A DNA stretch of 23,976 bases from an uncultured Clostridia bacterium (GCA_948976265.1 CARFUA010000004.1:62034-86009), one strand, 5' to 3'; positions 8,626 through 16,680 are shown, numbered from the stretch's first letter. Notes: generated from the sequence alone by a model not told the origin. A program made the numbers and translations.

Positions 8626-8982
8626 ATGGCAAGAGTATTAAAAAACAAAGAATTAGTAAATACAAGATTAGCAACTAATTATGGTGGTTGGATGTATTGT
8701 GATACGTGTAATGAAAATATAGGGTATTTGTGTTATTCGACGTATGATCGATTAGAATTAAAATATCAATGTAATTGCGGAAGCCAAGGGCGTGCTGTAT
8801 TAGATTTTGAAGATAGTAAAATGGGACAAACTTGTAAGGACGAATTGATTATGATCAAAAATAGATTTTGTTGTCCGAAAGATAGTGAGCCTTTAATCAC
8901 AATATTAGACAAAAAAGTGGCTAGTTATGAAATGAAAATTACTTGTAAATCTTGTGAAAGTATTTACACAAAAGCAAAATAA
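8626..8982 (+). CDS. Cysteine-rich, probably zinc-binding protein of unknown function
   Basis: A 118-residue protein not recognised as a named family. It has cysteine pairs at Cys25/Cys28 (YCDTC), Cys49/Cys51 (CNC), Cys82/Cys83 and Cys107/Cys110 (CKSC), plus Cys36 and Cys70. CxxC pairs near both ends suggest one or two zinc ribbons. No membrane segment or signal peptide is seen. A clear AAAGGAG site lies before ATG 8626. It is followed by alr after about 40 bases. Structural or nucleic acid-binding roles are possible but not supported beyond the cysteines. Confidence 0.75.
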   Translation: MARVLKNKELVNTRLATNYGGWMYCDTCNENIGYLCYSTYDRLELKYQCNCGSQGRAVLDFEDSKMGQTCKDELIMIKNRFCCPKDSEPLITILDKKVASYEMKITCKSCESIYTKAK

Positions 8983-9023
8983 AAATTCGATTTGTGCTTT
9001 TAAAATATCAATATAGGAGTTTT

Positions 9024-10140
9024 ATGAAAAAATTGACGATTAGTCGTAAAGACTTGAAAAATAATTTAAAAATAATAAGAACGCGCTTGAATTCCTTTGG
9101 AAAAGATGATAGCGGAAATTTGCCAAAAATTATTGCTGTGGTAAAAGGAAATGGAATGGGTTTAGGTTTGGTGGAGTATTCAAAATTTCTTATCAACAAT
9201 GGAATTGATTTTTTGGCGGTTGCTAATTTAGAAGAAGCACTTCTTTTAAGACAAGCTGGAATCGAAGAAGAAATTTTAATGCTAACACCGTTTTCAAAAG
9301 AAAAAGAATTAGCGCAATTGATAGAAAATAAAATCACCTTAACCGTTAGTTCCAAAGAACAAATTGAAATCATCGAAAAAATTGCAAAAATTCAAGATTG
9401 CGAAGCAAAAACACATTTTAAAATTGACACAGGATTTGGAAGATATGGATTTTTATATTCCAATCAAAATGACATATTAGAAGCTTTCAAAATGTGTGAT
9501 AATTTAAAAATCACAGGCACCTATACACATTTTGCCAAACCAATGGAACAGAAATTTACAGAAAAACAATTTGACCGATTTTTAGAGGTGATAAAATTTT
9601 TGAAACAAGAAGGACAAACTCCGCGGAATGTTGCATTGTTCAGCCTCTACATCATTTTTGAAATATCCTATGATGAACTTAAATGCGATTCGAATCGGTT
9701 CTATTTTGCAGGGAAGAACTTTGCTTAAAATGAGTGGACTTGTAAAAATCGGTGAATTCAAATCTTCGATTCAAGAAATAAAAACAGTTCCAAAAGGATA
9801 TAATATTAGTTATGGAAAAATGTATCGAACGAGAAGAGAAACGAAAATAGCGATTGTTCCAGTTGGTTATATGGATGGATTGAATATGCGAAAAGATCGT
9901 GATATATTTTCTTTAAAAGAAAATATGTTATCAGTAGGCATAGAAATAAAAAAATTTTTTAAGGATAATCGTTTAAAAGTTTGGATAAAAAATAAAGCTT
10001 ATCCTGTAATTGGAAGAATTGGCATGTATCATTGTGTGATCGATATAACCGATAGTGAATCGATTTCATTGGAAGATGAGGTGATTTTTGAAATCTCACC
10101 AATGCACATAAACAGCATGATTAGAAGGGAGTATAAATAA
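9024..10140 (+). CDS. alr: Alanine racemase, with +1 shift at CGG
   Basis: PLP enzyme that makes D-Ala for peptidoglycan. ATG 9024 has AGGAG five bases upstream. The N-terminal barrel has IIAVVKGNGMGLG with PLP lysine Lys41, then HFKIDTGFGRYGF. The frame meets in-frame CGG at 9624-9626; without a shift it runs into unrelated sequence and stops at 9728. Dropping the C gives GGA ATG TTG CAT and restores the family sequence: NAIRIGSILQGR, the catalytic tyrosine of SYGKMY at residue 263, VPVGYMDGL and GRIGMYH. Lys41 and Tyr263 compare with Lys39 and Tyr265 of the Geobacillus enzyme. Corrected length is 371 residues, typical. The stop TAA overlaps the next ATG by one base. The usual Asp of GRVCMDQ is Tyr here, and KGNGMGLG replaces KANAYGHG, so it is a diverged member. 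Confidence 0.92.
9624..9626 (+). other. CGG +1 frameshift site in alr
   Basis: Zero frame reads ACT CCG CGG AAT GTT. Skipping the C gives CCG GGA ATG TTG CAT, joining the racemase C-terminal frame and bringing the catalytic tyrosine into the protein. Confidence 0.87.
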
Positions 10141-11147
10141 TGGAAAATAAAAAAATAGGTTTTTTTTCGAGAATTAAAATTGCAGTAGCAAAGTTGGAGA
10201 ATTATGGTGTGTTTTTAGAAGAAAAAATAGCTGTTGCTGTGAAATATTTCTTTCTCATTGTGCTGATTTTGTCGATTGGAATTACGGCAATACAAACGTA
10301 TGATATGATGAAAGCTTTCAAAAAAGGATATGAATATATTCAAAAAGAATTACCAGATTTTACTTTAGAAAATGGAAATTTACAATTTTCAGAAAGGATT
10401 TACGCATACGATGAAGAATATGATATATATATGATTGCTGATACAGGGGAAGAAGTCACAGAAGAAACATTGCAAAATTATAAAAAAGAAGTCAAATCGA
10501 CAGGATTTATATTGTTGAAGGACAAAGTAATTTATAAAATGAGAGGAACCGAAACAGAATATGATTATAGTCGTTTATCAGAACAATATGGCGCCCTTAC
10601 GTTGAATAAAGAGAGTGTATTGCAAGAAATTGATAGAGTAGGATTTACAGGCATAACAATAACGATGTTTTTAGTGGTGTTTGTTAGTGTGTATTTGGTT
10701 CAATTAGTTTCTACGCTATTAGACTGGATTATGATTGCTATTTTCGCTTTGATTGTTGCTCGCGTTTGTAGAATTTCGATGAATTTGAAGCATTGCTTTA
10801 ATATTTCGATTTATGCGTTAACATTATCAATTATACTAAATATGGTTTATAATATTGCTTATACGATGACAGGTTTCTACACAGAATATTTTAGACTGGT
10901 TTATTTATTGATTTCGTATGTATATGTGATTGCTGTTATCCTAATGATAAAAACTGATTTATGGAAACAACAAATGGAAGTTGCCAAAATTGTGAAAGTA
11001 CAAAAAGAAATAGAAACGTTAAAAGAAACCGAAGAAGAGGAAGAATCTAAAAAAGAGAATCAAAAACCAGAAAAAGATGACGACAAACAAGAAGAAAATC
11101 CCGAAGGGGTTCTCGGAAATAATGAACCAGATGGTTCAGAAATATAA
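10140..11147 (+). CDS. DUF1189-like membrane protein
   Basis: A 335-residue membrane protein. One membrane segment lies at about 33-52, a soluble outside region of roughly 115 residues follows (including the DFTLENGNLQFSERIY stretch typical of DUF1189), then four or so hydrophobic segments between about 168 and 280, and an acidic Glu/Lys-rich C-terminal tail. DUF1189 proteins are common in Firmicutes and have no firmly established role. The start overlaps the alr stop by one base (TAATG), so translation is coupled. ftsH begins 15 bases after its stop. Being between alr and ftsH suggests an envelope function, which is inference. Confidence 0.8.
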   Translation: MENKKIGFFSRIKIAVAKLENYGVFLEEKIAVAVKYFFLIVLILSIGITAIQTYDMMKAFKKGYEYIQKELPDFTLENGNLQFSERIYAYDEEYDIYMIADTGEEVTEETLQNYKKEVKSTGFILLKDKVIYKMRGTETEYDYSRLSEQYGALTLNKESVLQEIDRVGFTGITITMFLVVFVSVYLVQLVSTLLDWIMIAIFALIVARVCRISMNLKHCFNISIYALTLSIILNMVYNIAYTMTGFYTEYFRLVYLLISYVYVIAVILMIKTDLWKQQMEVAKIVKVQKEIETLKETEEEEESKKENQKPEKDDDKQEENPEGVLGNNEPDGSEI

Positions 11148-11161
11148 AGGAAGGAGCAATT

Positions 11162-12976
11162 ATGAAAGAAAACAAAGAAAATAAAAAAAGCAAGATGATT
11201 TATGTTATAAGTGTTCTATTAGTGCTTTTGGCAATGGTAGGCATGCTATATCTTGGTAAAAATAATCAAGAAAAAAAAGAACTTGCTTATACAGAATTAA
11301 TTAAAAATATTAACGACGGACAAATTGAAAAAATCAAAATGACGACAGGAAGTGCCAGTATAACTGTCACGTATAAAACATTGGATGGACAAGAAGGAAC
11401 CGAAGAAAATGAAAAAGATAGACAAAAGAAGGTAATTGTGCCAAGCATTCAGGCGTTTATTGAATTGGTACAAACGAAAGTGGATGAGGGAAAATTAGAG
11501 GTTGAATTAATTCAAGAAAGTACCAATCAATTTTTGAAAATTGCAGAAACCTTATTTTCGCTATTGCCAACCATTTTATTAATTGCCTTAATGCTTATGA
11601 TTTTTAAAATGCAAGGATTAGGTGGCGACAAAGATAAGGTTTATGGTGGAGAAAGCAATAAAAAAACAGATGTCAGATTTAAAGACATTGCAGGCTTAGA
11701 CGAAGAAAAAGGCGAATTAATTGAAATTGTCGATTTTCTAAAAAAACCACAAGCTTATTTGGATATGGGTGCGAAGATTCCAAGAGGAATTTTATTATAT
11801 GGAAAACCAGGAACGGGTAAAACTTTAATTGCCAAAGCTATTGCGGGAGAAGCTGGCGTTCCTTTTATTTCGATGAGTGGTTCTGAATTTATTGAAATGT
11901 TTGCAGGACTTGGTGCATCTAGGGTTCGAAAGTTATTTGATAAAGCCAAAAAAATGTCACCAGCGATTATTTTTATTGATGAAATTGATGCGATTGGTGC
12001 TAGAAGAACGAGTAGTAGTGGGGCGGAAACAGAAAATAATCAAACATTAAATCAATTATTAGTGGAAATGGATGGATTTGAAACAGAAGAAACCGTCATT
12101 GTTCTTGCTGCTACCAACCGACCAGAAATGCTAGATAAAGCATTGCTTCGTCCAGGACGATTTGACAGACAAATTACCATTCCAACGCCAGATTTAAATG
12201 GAAGAGAAGCGATTTTAAAATTGCACAGCAAAAACAAAAAGTTTGCAGATGATGTTGATTTTCATTCTATTGCAGGAGATACAGCAGGATTTACGGGGGC
12301 GGAATTAGCCAATATTTTAAATGAAGCAGCCATTATTGCAACCCGAGAAAATCACAATGCTATTACGAATGACGATGTGGAAAATGCCGTGAAAAAAGTC
12401 ACAGTTGGTTTAGAGAAGACAAATCGTGTGATTTCAGATAAAGATAAAAAATTAACGGCTTATCACGAAGCGGGACATGCAGTTGTGAGCAAATTTTTAG
12501 AAACGCAAACAGATGTCAAAGAAGTTTCCATTATTCCAAGAGGTGCAGCAGGTGGTTATACAATGTATAAAACCAATGAAGATAAATTTTACATTTCTAA
12601 AACAGAATTACTAGAAAAAATGGTATCATTAATGGGCGGAAGAGCTGCAGAAAAGATTGCATTAAATGAAATTTCAACAGGAGCGAGCAACGATATTGAA
12701 GTGGCCACAGGAATTGCCAAAGATATGCTGACGATTTATGGTATGGATGATAAATTAGGGCCAATTTCTTTAAAAGTAGATGACCCATATGAACTTCAAA
12801 TTTTTGGAGAAAAAGTGATTGATGAAGTAGGAAATCAAATCCAAATTTTAATTGAAAATGCTTATGTAACAGCACAACGCATTTTGCGCGACAATATGGA
12901 TATTTTAGATAAAGTGGCGAATGTTTTGTTAGAGAAAGAAAAAATTTCGAGTGAAGAATTTGAAAGTTTTTTCTAA
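11162..12976 (+). CDS. ftsH: ATP-dependent zinc metalloprotease FtsH
   Basis: Membrane-bound AAA+ protease that degrades misfolded and regulatory membrane proteins. The 604-residue protein has two membrane segments (about 12-32 and 128-149) flanking an outside domain. It carries Walker A GKPGTGKT at 214-221, Walker B IIFIDEID at 269-276, the ATNRPEMLD and RPGRFDR second region of homology, zinc-site HEAGH at 435-439 and the third ligand Asp511 in STGASND. The pore loop reads FIEMFAGLGASR, a slight change from the common FVEMFVGVGASR, and Walker A has Lys for the usual Pro. The conserved arginines of TNRPE and PGRFD are written CGA, showing that CGA means Arg in this organism. GGAAGGAG precedes the ATG. 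Confidence 0.97.
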   Translation: MKENKENKKSKMIYVISVLLVLLAMVGMLYLGKNNQEKKELAYTELIKNINDGQIEKIKMTTGSASITVTYKTLDGQEGTEENEKDRQKKVIVPSIQAFIELVQTKVDEGKLEVELIQESTNQFLKIAETLFSLLPTILLIALMLMIFKMQGLGGDKDKVYGGESNKKTDVRFKDIAGLDEEKGELIEIVDFLKKPQAYLDMGAKIPRGILLYGKPGTGKTLIAKAIAGEAGVPFISMSGSEFIEMFAGLGASRVRKLFDKAKKMSPAIIFIDEIDAIGARRTSSSGAETENNQTLNQLLVEMDGFETEETVIVLAATNRPEMLDKALLRPGRFDRQITIPTPDLNGREAILKLHSKNKKFADDVDFHSIAGDTAGFTGAELANILNEAAIIATRENHNAITNDDVENAVKKVTVGLEKTNRVISDKDKKLTAYHEAGHAVVSKFLETQTDVKEVSIIPRGAAGGYTMYKTNEDKFYISKTELLEKMVSLMGGRAAEKIALNEISTGASNDIEVATGIAKDMLTIYGMDDKLGPISLKVDDPYELQIFGEKVIDEVGNQIQILIENAYVTAQRILRDNMDILDKVANVLLEKEKISSEEFESFF

Positions 12977-12981
12977 AAATA

Positions 12982-13010
12982 TTGACAAAATTAACATAAT
13001 GTGGTATAAT
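12982..13010 (+). promoter_or_regulatory. Strong sigma-A-type promoter for the 13046 gene
   Basis: TTGACA (12982-12987), a 17-base spacer and TATAAT (13005-13010) form a consensus promoter just after the ftsH stop. It serves the small gene at 13046. Confidence 0.88.
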
Positions 13011-13045
13011 TAAGACATAAAAAATAGAAATCGGAGGAAAAAACT

Positions 13046-13363
13046 ATGGCGACAACTATGGAAAAAACAACGGACAAAACTATGGAGAAAGAGCGGATTG
13101 AAGAGGGGTTAAAATTGTTTTTTGCTGAAAGAGAAGACGGCGAAGCAATAATTGCTGAACTTTCTGGCAGAAAAGTGGGAGTCATTTTAGAATGGCTGGA
13201 AAGACCAAAAGAAACTGTGACGTTTTCACAGATTCGTAAAGCAACTTCTTTGGAAGCACTTCAAAGATATGTTCAAAGAGAAGACGAAAAAATTCGATTC
13301 TATAAAGAACTAAGAGAGGTTGATAAGGCGGAGAAAAAGAAAAAATTAGGGGAAAGGGGGTAA
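13046..13363 (+). CDS. Unknown small charged protein, with an unshifted in-frame CGG
   Basis: A 105-residue protein of no family I recognise. It starts with a Thr/Met/Lys-rich repeat-like segment (two TMEK units), then a compact region (LKLFFAEREDGEAIIAELSG, VGVILEWLERPKETV) and ends in a highly charged tail. It has its own consensus promoter, a GGAGG site and a terminator directly after the stop, so it looks like a well-expressed single gene. In-frame CGG occurs at 13094-13096 (GAG CGG ATT). A +1 shift there would hit TAA after five codons, while the zero frame stays open for nearly 90 more codons with normal codon use. A TTG at 13115 preceded by AGAGGGG could be a start after the CGG. Function unknown. 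Confidence 0.75.
   Translation: MATTMEKTTDKTMEKERIEEGLKLFFAEREDGEAIIAELSGRKVGVILEWLERPKETVTFSQIRKATSLEALQRYVQREDEKIRFYKELREVDKAEKKKKLGERG
13094..13096 (+). other. In-frame CGG without evident frameshift
   Basis: Reads GAG CGG ATT GAA. A +1 shift gives GGA TTG AAG AGG GGT TAA, a quick stop. It is one of two CGGs in the window that do not fit the shift rule. Both follow a Glu codon. Confidence 0.65.
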
Positions 13364-13378
13364 CCTTTCCCCTTAATT
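13344..13378. terminator. Bidirectional terminator between converging genes
   Basis: The arm at 13344-13357 (AATTAGGGGAAAGG) pairs with 13364-13378 (one bulged A), with a six-base loop. A and T tracts flank both sides. It serves the 13046 gene on the plus strand and the end of rdgB on the minus strand. Confidence 0.88.
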
Positions 13379-13379
13379 T

Positions 13380-13944
13380 TTATAAATATTTCTTTATTTT
13401 TTCCAAAGCTTTTCTTCGAGCGCTGATTTCTAATTTTTCTTCAAAAGTAAGTTCGGCCAAGGTTTTGCCATTTTCTAATTCGAAGATTTCGTCAAAGCCA
13501 AATCCATTATCTCCACGAGGTTTATCGGTAATATAACCAGAAAGAATCTCTGTTTCCACAATGACCGTACCATTGATAGCAATCGCAATGGCTGTGATAA
13601 AATTAACTTTGCGGTCTGTTTTTTCGAAATCTTTTAGTTTATCAATAAGTGCTAGGTTGCGTTCACGGTCACTTCCGTTTAAACCAGCGTTTTGTGCGAA
13701 CGCCTGGAAAATTATTTAAAACGGGAACACAGATGCCTGCATCATCAGCAATACAAATTTCCTTTAAATTTTCATGATAAAATTTGGCTTTCAAAATAGC
13801 GTTTTCTTCAAAGGTTTCACCAGTTTCTTCTGGTTCTACAAAATATTCTAAATCGTTTAAAGAAAGGATGCGAAAATTAGGTAGAAGTTCTTTAATCATA
13901 GCAAGTTTTCCATCATTTTGCGTGGCAATTACGATTTTTTCCAT
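13380..13944 (-). CDS. rdgB: XTP/dITP diphosphatase (RdgB/HAM1), with +1 shift at CGG
   Basis: Cleaves non-canonical purine nucleoside triphosphates to keep them out of DNA. Starting at ATG 13944 with a GGGAGG site, the protein begins KIVIATQNDGKLAMIKELL, has EETGETFEENAILKAKFY and IADDAGICV, as in the family, and reaches FPGVRTKRWFK. In-frame CGG at 13677-13675 is followed by AAG TGA. Dropping the C gives GGA AGT GAC CGT GAA CGC (Gly-Ser-Asp-Arg-Glu-Arg) and continues through FITAIAIAI, GYITDKPRGDNGFGFDEIF and LTFEEKLEISARRKALEKI to a TAA at 13382-13380. These are the standard late motifs (GFGYDP-like, S-R-A). Corrected length is 188 residues, normal or slightly short. The late motifs were read from the minus strand by hand. 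Confidence 0.92.
13675..13677 (-). other. CGG +1 frameshift site in rdgB
   Basis: On the minus strand the zero frame reads TTT AAA CGG AAG TGA. Skipping the C gives AAA GGA AGT GAC and opens the remaining 97 codons with all late RdgB motifs. Confidence 0.85.
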
Positions 13945-13967
13945 ATTATAACCTCCCTTATCATAAA

Positions 13968-13996
13968 ATTATATCGAATTTTTGAAAAAAAGGCAA
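13968..13996 (-). promoter_or_regulatory. Promoter for rdgB
   Basis: On the minus strand TTGCCT (13996-13991), a 17-base spacer and TATAAT (13973-13968) lie just upstream of the GGGAGG site and ATG of rdgB. Confidence 0.7.
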
Positions 13997-14068
13997 GCAG
14001 AATTTGAATTTAAGTTTTACTTTTTGGAAATCTTAAATTGTAGGGGCAGTAAAATTGAATTTTGGTTA

Positions 14069-14098
14069 TTGTCAAAAAAAGGGGAAATATGGTATAAT
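14069..14098 (+). promoter_or_regulatory. Promoter for the 14133 gene
   Basis: TTGTCA (14069-14074), an 18-base spacer and TATAAT (14093-14098), shortly before an AAAGGAG site and the ATG at 14133. Confidence 0.75.
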
Positions 14099-14132
14099 AG
14101 AAAAGTAAAGATTTTTTAAAGGAGAAAAAGTT

Positions 14133-14558
14133 ATGAAAAAAAGAGTTATTATTTTATGGATTGCATTTATTGCTTGCATTGTAGCAACGGTAGTGTTATG
14201 GTTTAAAATGAATGAAGTGGAATTGCAGTATGAAGAAGTGGAGGCAACGGTTTTAAGTTCAAAAGTGGAACAAGTTGTTAATAAGAAAACAAAATCAAGG
14301 ACCAATTTTTATAAAGTAGAAGTAGAATACAATGGTCAAAATTATGAATTAGGAAATGTACATAGTGCAAGTAATTATCCCAAAGGAAAAAAGGTAAAAG
14401 CCTATTTGTTTAATGAAAAATTATATGCTAATGTTGAAGGCGTAAAAACAGCGACACCTGTTGCAAAGGCTTATTTTGTTTTCTTGTTTGGAAACTTTAT
14501 TTTATTGTACATAGCATGCGTGCAAACAAGTAAAGCTCGTAAAAAAGAAACGGTTTAA
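14133..14558 (+). CDS. Small membrane protein, DUF3592-like (second copy type)
   Basis: A 141-residue protein with an N-terminal membrane segment (about 4-24), a soluble middle (VEATVLSSKVEQVV, then YKVEVEYNGQNYELG) and a second membrane segment (about 113-131), ending with a short basic tail. The same topology and the V-Y-NG-Y phrase occur in the protein at 6013-6432, and both resemble DUF3592. It has its own promoter and AAAGGAG site and points away from rdgB. The 122 bases after it hold only an AT-rich gap before spoVFB, with a TTGACA at 14597 and TATAAT at 14616 that are too close (13) to make a good promoter. Function unknown. Confidence 0.75.
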   Translation: MKKRVIILWIAFIACIVATVVLWFKMNEVELQYEEVEATVLSSKVEQVVNKKTKSRTNFYKVEVEYNGQNYELGNVHSASNYPKGKKVKAYLFNEKLYANVEGVKTATPVAKAYFVFLFGNFILLYIACVQTSKARKKETV

Positions 14559-14668
14559 AAGGAGATTTTAATTTTTCTTCAAAAATCGAAACGAAATTGA
14601 CATAATCTCATAAAATATAATAAGGAAAATTTTGTCATACTTAGGCAAAAAATCCTTAAAATAGAAAA

Positions 14669-14673
14669 GGAGG
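14669..14673 (+). promoter_or_regulatory. Ribosome binding site for the TTG start of spoVFB
   Basis: AAAGGAGG ends seven bases before TTG 14681. No ATG is available in frame near the conserved N-terminus, so the TTG start is chosen. Confidence 0.75.
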
Positions 14674-14680
14674 TTGTGTT

Positions 14681-15259
14681 TTGGATTTAGCAGGAAAAAA
14701 TATTGGCTATGCATTAACAGGTTCATTTTGTACGTTTCGTACCACTATTAATGAAATGGAAAATTTAGTAAAAATGGGTGCAAATGTTTTTCCAATTTTG
14801 TCTTTTAACAGCTATCAGTTGGATACGAAATTTGGGAAAGCAGAAGATTTTATTCAAGAAATCGAGGATTTGACGGGAAATAAAATCATTCATACGATTC
14901 AAGAAGCAGAACCCATTGGTCCGAAAAAAATGTTTGATATTTTAATTGTTGCGCCATGTTCTGGAAATACGATTGCAAAACTTAGTTATGATATTATTGA
15001 TACGCCTGTTGCAATGGCAGTCAAATCGCAATTAAGAGTGGAACGCCCTGTGGTGATTGGAATTAGTACGAATAATGGATTAAGTGGTGCAGCTGAAAAT
15101 ATTGGAAGATTGTTGAACCGAAGAAATTATTATTTTGTTCCATTTAAGCAAGATAATCCGCTTACGAAGCCACGTTCGATTGTGTGCGATTTTAAGTATA
15201 TTGTAAAAACATTAGAATATGCATTAGAGGGAGAACAAATTAGCCCTATTCTTGCCTAA
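14681..15259 (+). CDS. spoVFB: Dipicolinate synthase subunit B
   Basis: Flavoprotein subunit of the enzyme that makes dipicolinic acid for the spore core. The 192-residue protein has GKNIGYALTGSFCTFRTTI at the N-terminus, HTIQEAEPIGPKKMFDILIVAPCSGNTIAKLSYDI in two parts, TPVAMAVKSQLR, and GISTNNGLSGAAENIGRLL, which match DpaB/SpoVFB along its length. It uses a TTG start with a strong site. The partner gene spoVFA, normally next to it, is absent from this neighbourhood: the flanks are a small membrane protein and an FG-GAP-like protein. A sporulating lineage is implied, provided spoVFA or a substitute lies elsewhere. A weak terminator follows. Confidence 0.93.
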   Translation: MDLAGKNIGYALTGSFCTFRTTINEMENLVKMGANVFPILSFNSYQLDTKFGKAEDFIQEIEDLTGNKIIHTIQEAEPIGPKKMFDILIVAPCSGNTIAKLSYDIIDTPVAMAVKSQLRVERPVVIGISTNNGLSGAAENIGRLLNRRNYYFVPFKQDNPLTKPRSIVCDFKYIVKTLEYALEGEQISPILA

Positions 15260-15280
15260 GGGTAAATTTAATTTTTTTTG
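15240..15280 (+). terminator. Probable terminator after spoVFB
   Basis: CCCT at 15244-15247 pairs with AGGG at 15259-15262, extended by TTA/TAA with one bulge, followed by a T run at 15271-15278. The stem is short and overlaps the stop codon. Confidence 0.5.
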
Positions 15281-15346
15281 AAAAAAGTGTTTTATTTTTT
15301 TAAAGCTTGTGTTACAATAAAAATATAATTTTTTTGGGAGGAAATG

Positions 15347-16310
15347 ATGAAAGATACGAAAGAAAATCAAGAGCAACAACAAGAAGACAAATTGAATTTT
15401 CAAAAACTTCGGAAATATATTTCTGATGGTGATTGTGGTGTTGATTGTAGGAAATGCACTATTAATTTATTATATGATGAATTTGTCAGAATATGGCAAG
15501 GAAGAGAATACAAATACAATGGCGAATGAAGAGAAACCAGAGACGATTGCGAATCTTTTAAATACAGTTGTTTCCAGTACAGATGCAACAAATCATGTAA
15601 CCATCAATGCGGCAGATGCCAATTCTAGAAAAGTTTCAACAGAAAATTTGATGGTTTTATATCGCGGTCTGATTTTGGATACAACGAAAATGGATCAAGT
15701 AGAACTAAAATATATTGATAACAGTAGCACCGATAGGGATAAATATGTGGTTACGTATTACAATTATGAGAATTTTGCTTTTAGAGATTATACATTAGGT
15801 GTTTTGACGAATTCCAATTATGAAAATTTAGCGAAAATTGGAAATGTTGCCAAAGTTGCTATATCCGAAAACTATACAGCAATAACTGGCAAAATTGATA
15901 CCAAAAGTTACTTACCAGTAGTTGTTTCAGAGAATAATCCCAAATTGGCGGAAGAATATGATGCTGTTAAAACGATTACAACAGATTTAGATGCCAATGG
16001 AACAGATGAATATATCCTTATTTTAGCGAATAAAAATACAGGATATTCTAAAATATCCCTTTATAATTCTACAGGAAAATTAATTAATGATTTGGCTTAC
16101 ATTGAAAAATCAAAGTGGAATCAAACAACAAATGCAGAATATTATTTGAGTTTAGAAAATCTCAATGTTTTAGATGTGGATAATGATGGAGTGATGGAAA
16201 TTTTAATCGAAATACCAAAGTATGAAGGCATTCCATCGGTTAGTTTAGTAAAATATAAAAATGGAGAATTAACGGGAAAAACCAATATCGAATGTTCTTT
16301 ATTGCCATAA
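15347..16310 (+). CDS. Membrane-anchored FG-GAP/VCBS-like protein, with +1 shift at CGG
   Basis: Start ATG 15347 is five bases after GGGAGG (the ATG at 15344 is only two bases away). The charged N-terminus reaches in-frame CGG at 15410-15412; the zero frame then runs through low-value sequence to a stop at 15529. Dropping the C gives GGA AAT ATA and a clear membrane segment (about residues 23-46, with MVIVVLIVGNALLIYYMM), followed by an outside domain. Corrected length is 320 residues. The C-terminal half has two Asp-rich loops, TTDLDANGTDEYILIL and LDVDNDGVMEILIEI, typical of FG-GAP/VCBS calcium-binding repeats. Without the shift the cytoplasmic tail is separated from the membrane anchor. 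No enzyme domain is seen; function unknown. Confidence 0.82.
15410..15412 (+). other. CGG +1 frameshift site in the FG-GAP-like gene
   Basis: Zero frame reads AAA CTT CGG AAA TAT. Skipping the C gives CTT GGA AAT ATA TTT, joining the membrane segment to the N-terminus that carries the ribosome binding site. Confidence 0.8.
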
Positions 16311-16338
16311 CTTATAAAAAAGCTTGCTTTTTTATAAG
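16311..16338 (+). terminator. Terminator hairpin after the FG-GAP-like gene
   Basis: A perfect 13-base inverted repeat (CTTATAAAAAAGC and its complement, two-base centre) starts directly after the stop codon. Its second arm provides the T run. Confidence 0.75.
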
Positions 16339-16352
16339 AAGCATGTTATAAT
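16324..16352 (+). promoter_or_regulatory. Promoter for secG, overlapping the preceding terminator
   Basis: TTGCTT (16324-16329), a 17-base spacer and TATAAT (16347-16352). The -35 lies inside the terminator hairpin. Confidence 0.7.
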
Positions 16353-16396
16353 AAAAAACAATGGATGAAATGGAAAAAAATGGAGGTTTAAATTAA

Positions 16397-16645
16397 ATGG
16401 AAATAGCAAAAAATATCATAACAGGAATTTATTTTATTGTGTGTCTTATCTTAATTGTGTTAATCCTAAAGCAATCAAAAGAAGATAATGGAGCATCTGG
16501 AACCGTTATGGGAGCTGGAGCAAACAATTTTTATGAGAAAAATAAAGGCAGAACAACAGAAGGAAGAATGAAACGAACCACAATAGGGTTCATGATTGTT
16601 TTTGTTGTATTAACACTTACATTGGATATTTTATATGTTATGTAA
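16397..16645 (+). CDS. secG: Preprotein translocase subunit SecG
   Basis: Small subunit of the SecYEG channel. The 82-residue protein has two membrane segments (about 7-24 and 60-80) joined by a loop with SKEDNGASGTVMGAGANNF, close to the SecG pattern of a Gly/Ala/Ser-rich loop with an aromatic residue, then a basic stretch (RTTEGRMKRTT). GGAGG precedes the ATG. The order secG-rnr is a well-known Firmicute arrangement, here with a terminator-like hairpin between the two genes. smpB, which often follows rnr, is not present. Confidence 0.93.
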   Translation: MEIAKNIITGIYFIVCLILIVLILKQSKEDNGASGTVMGAGANNFYEKNKGRTTEGRMKRTTIGFMIVFVVLTLTLDILYVM

Positions 16646-16654
16646 TAAAAACGA

Positions 16655-16680
16655 TAAGGGCACGATGCATCGTGTCCTTA
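16655..16680 (+). terminator. Hairpin between secG and rnr
   Basis: TAAGGGCACGA pairs with TCGTGTCCTTA (one G-T pair) around a TGCA loop, followed by a moderately T-rich tail. It could end or attenuate transcription before rnr. Confidence 0.65.

Noticed and set aside
14597..14621. Promoter for spoVFB from TTGACA and TATAAT
   Set aside because: The spacer is only 13 bases. A sporulation sigma factor may be used instead, but I could not recognise its boxes with confidence.
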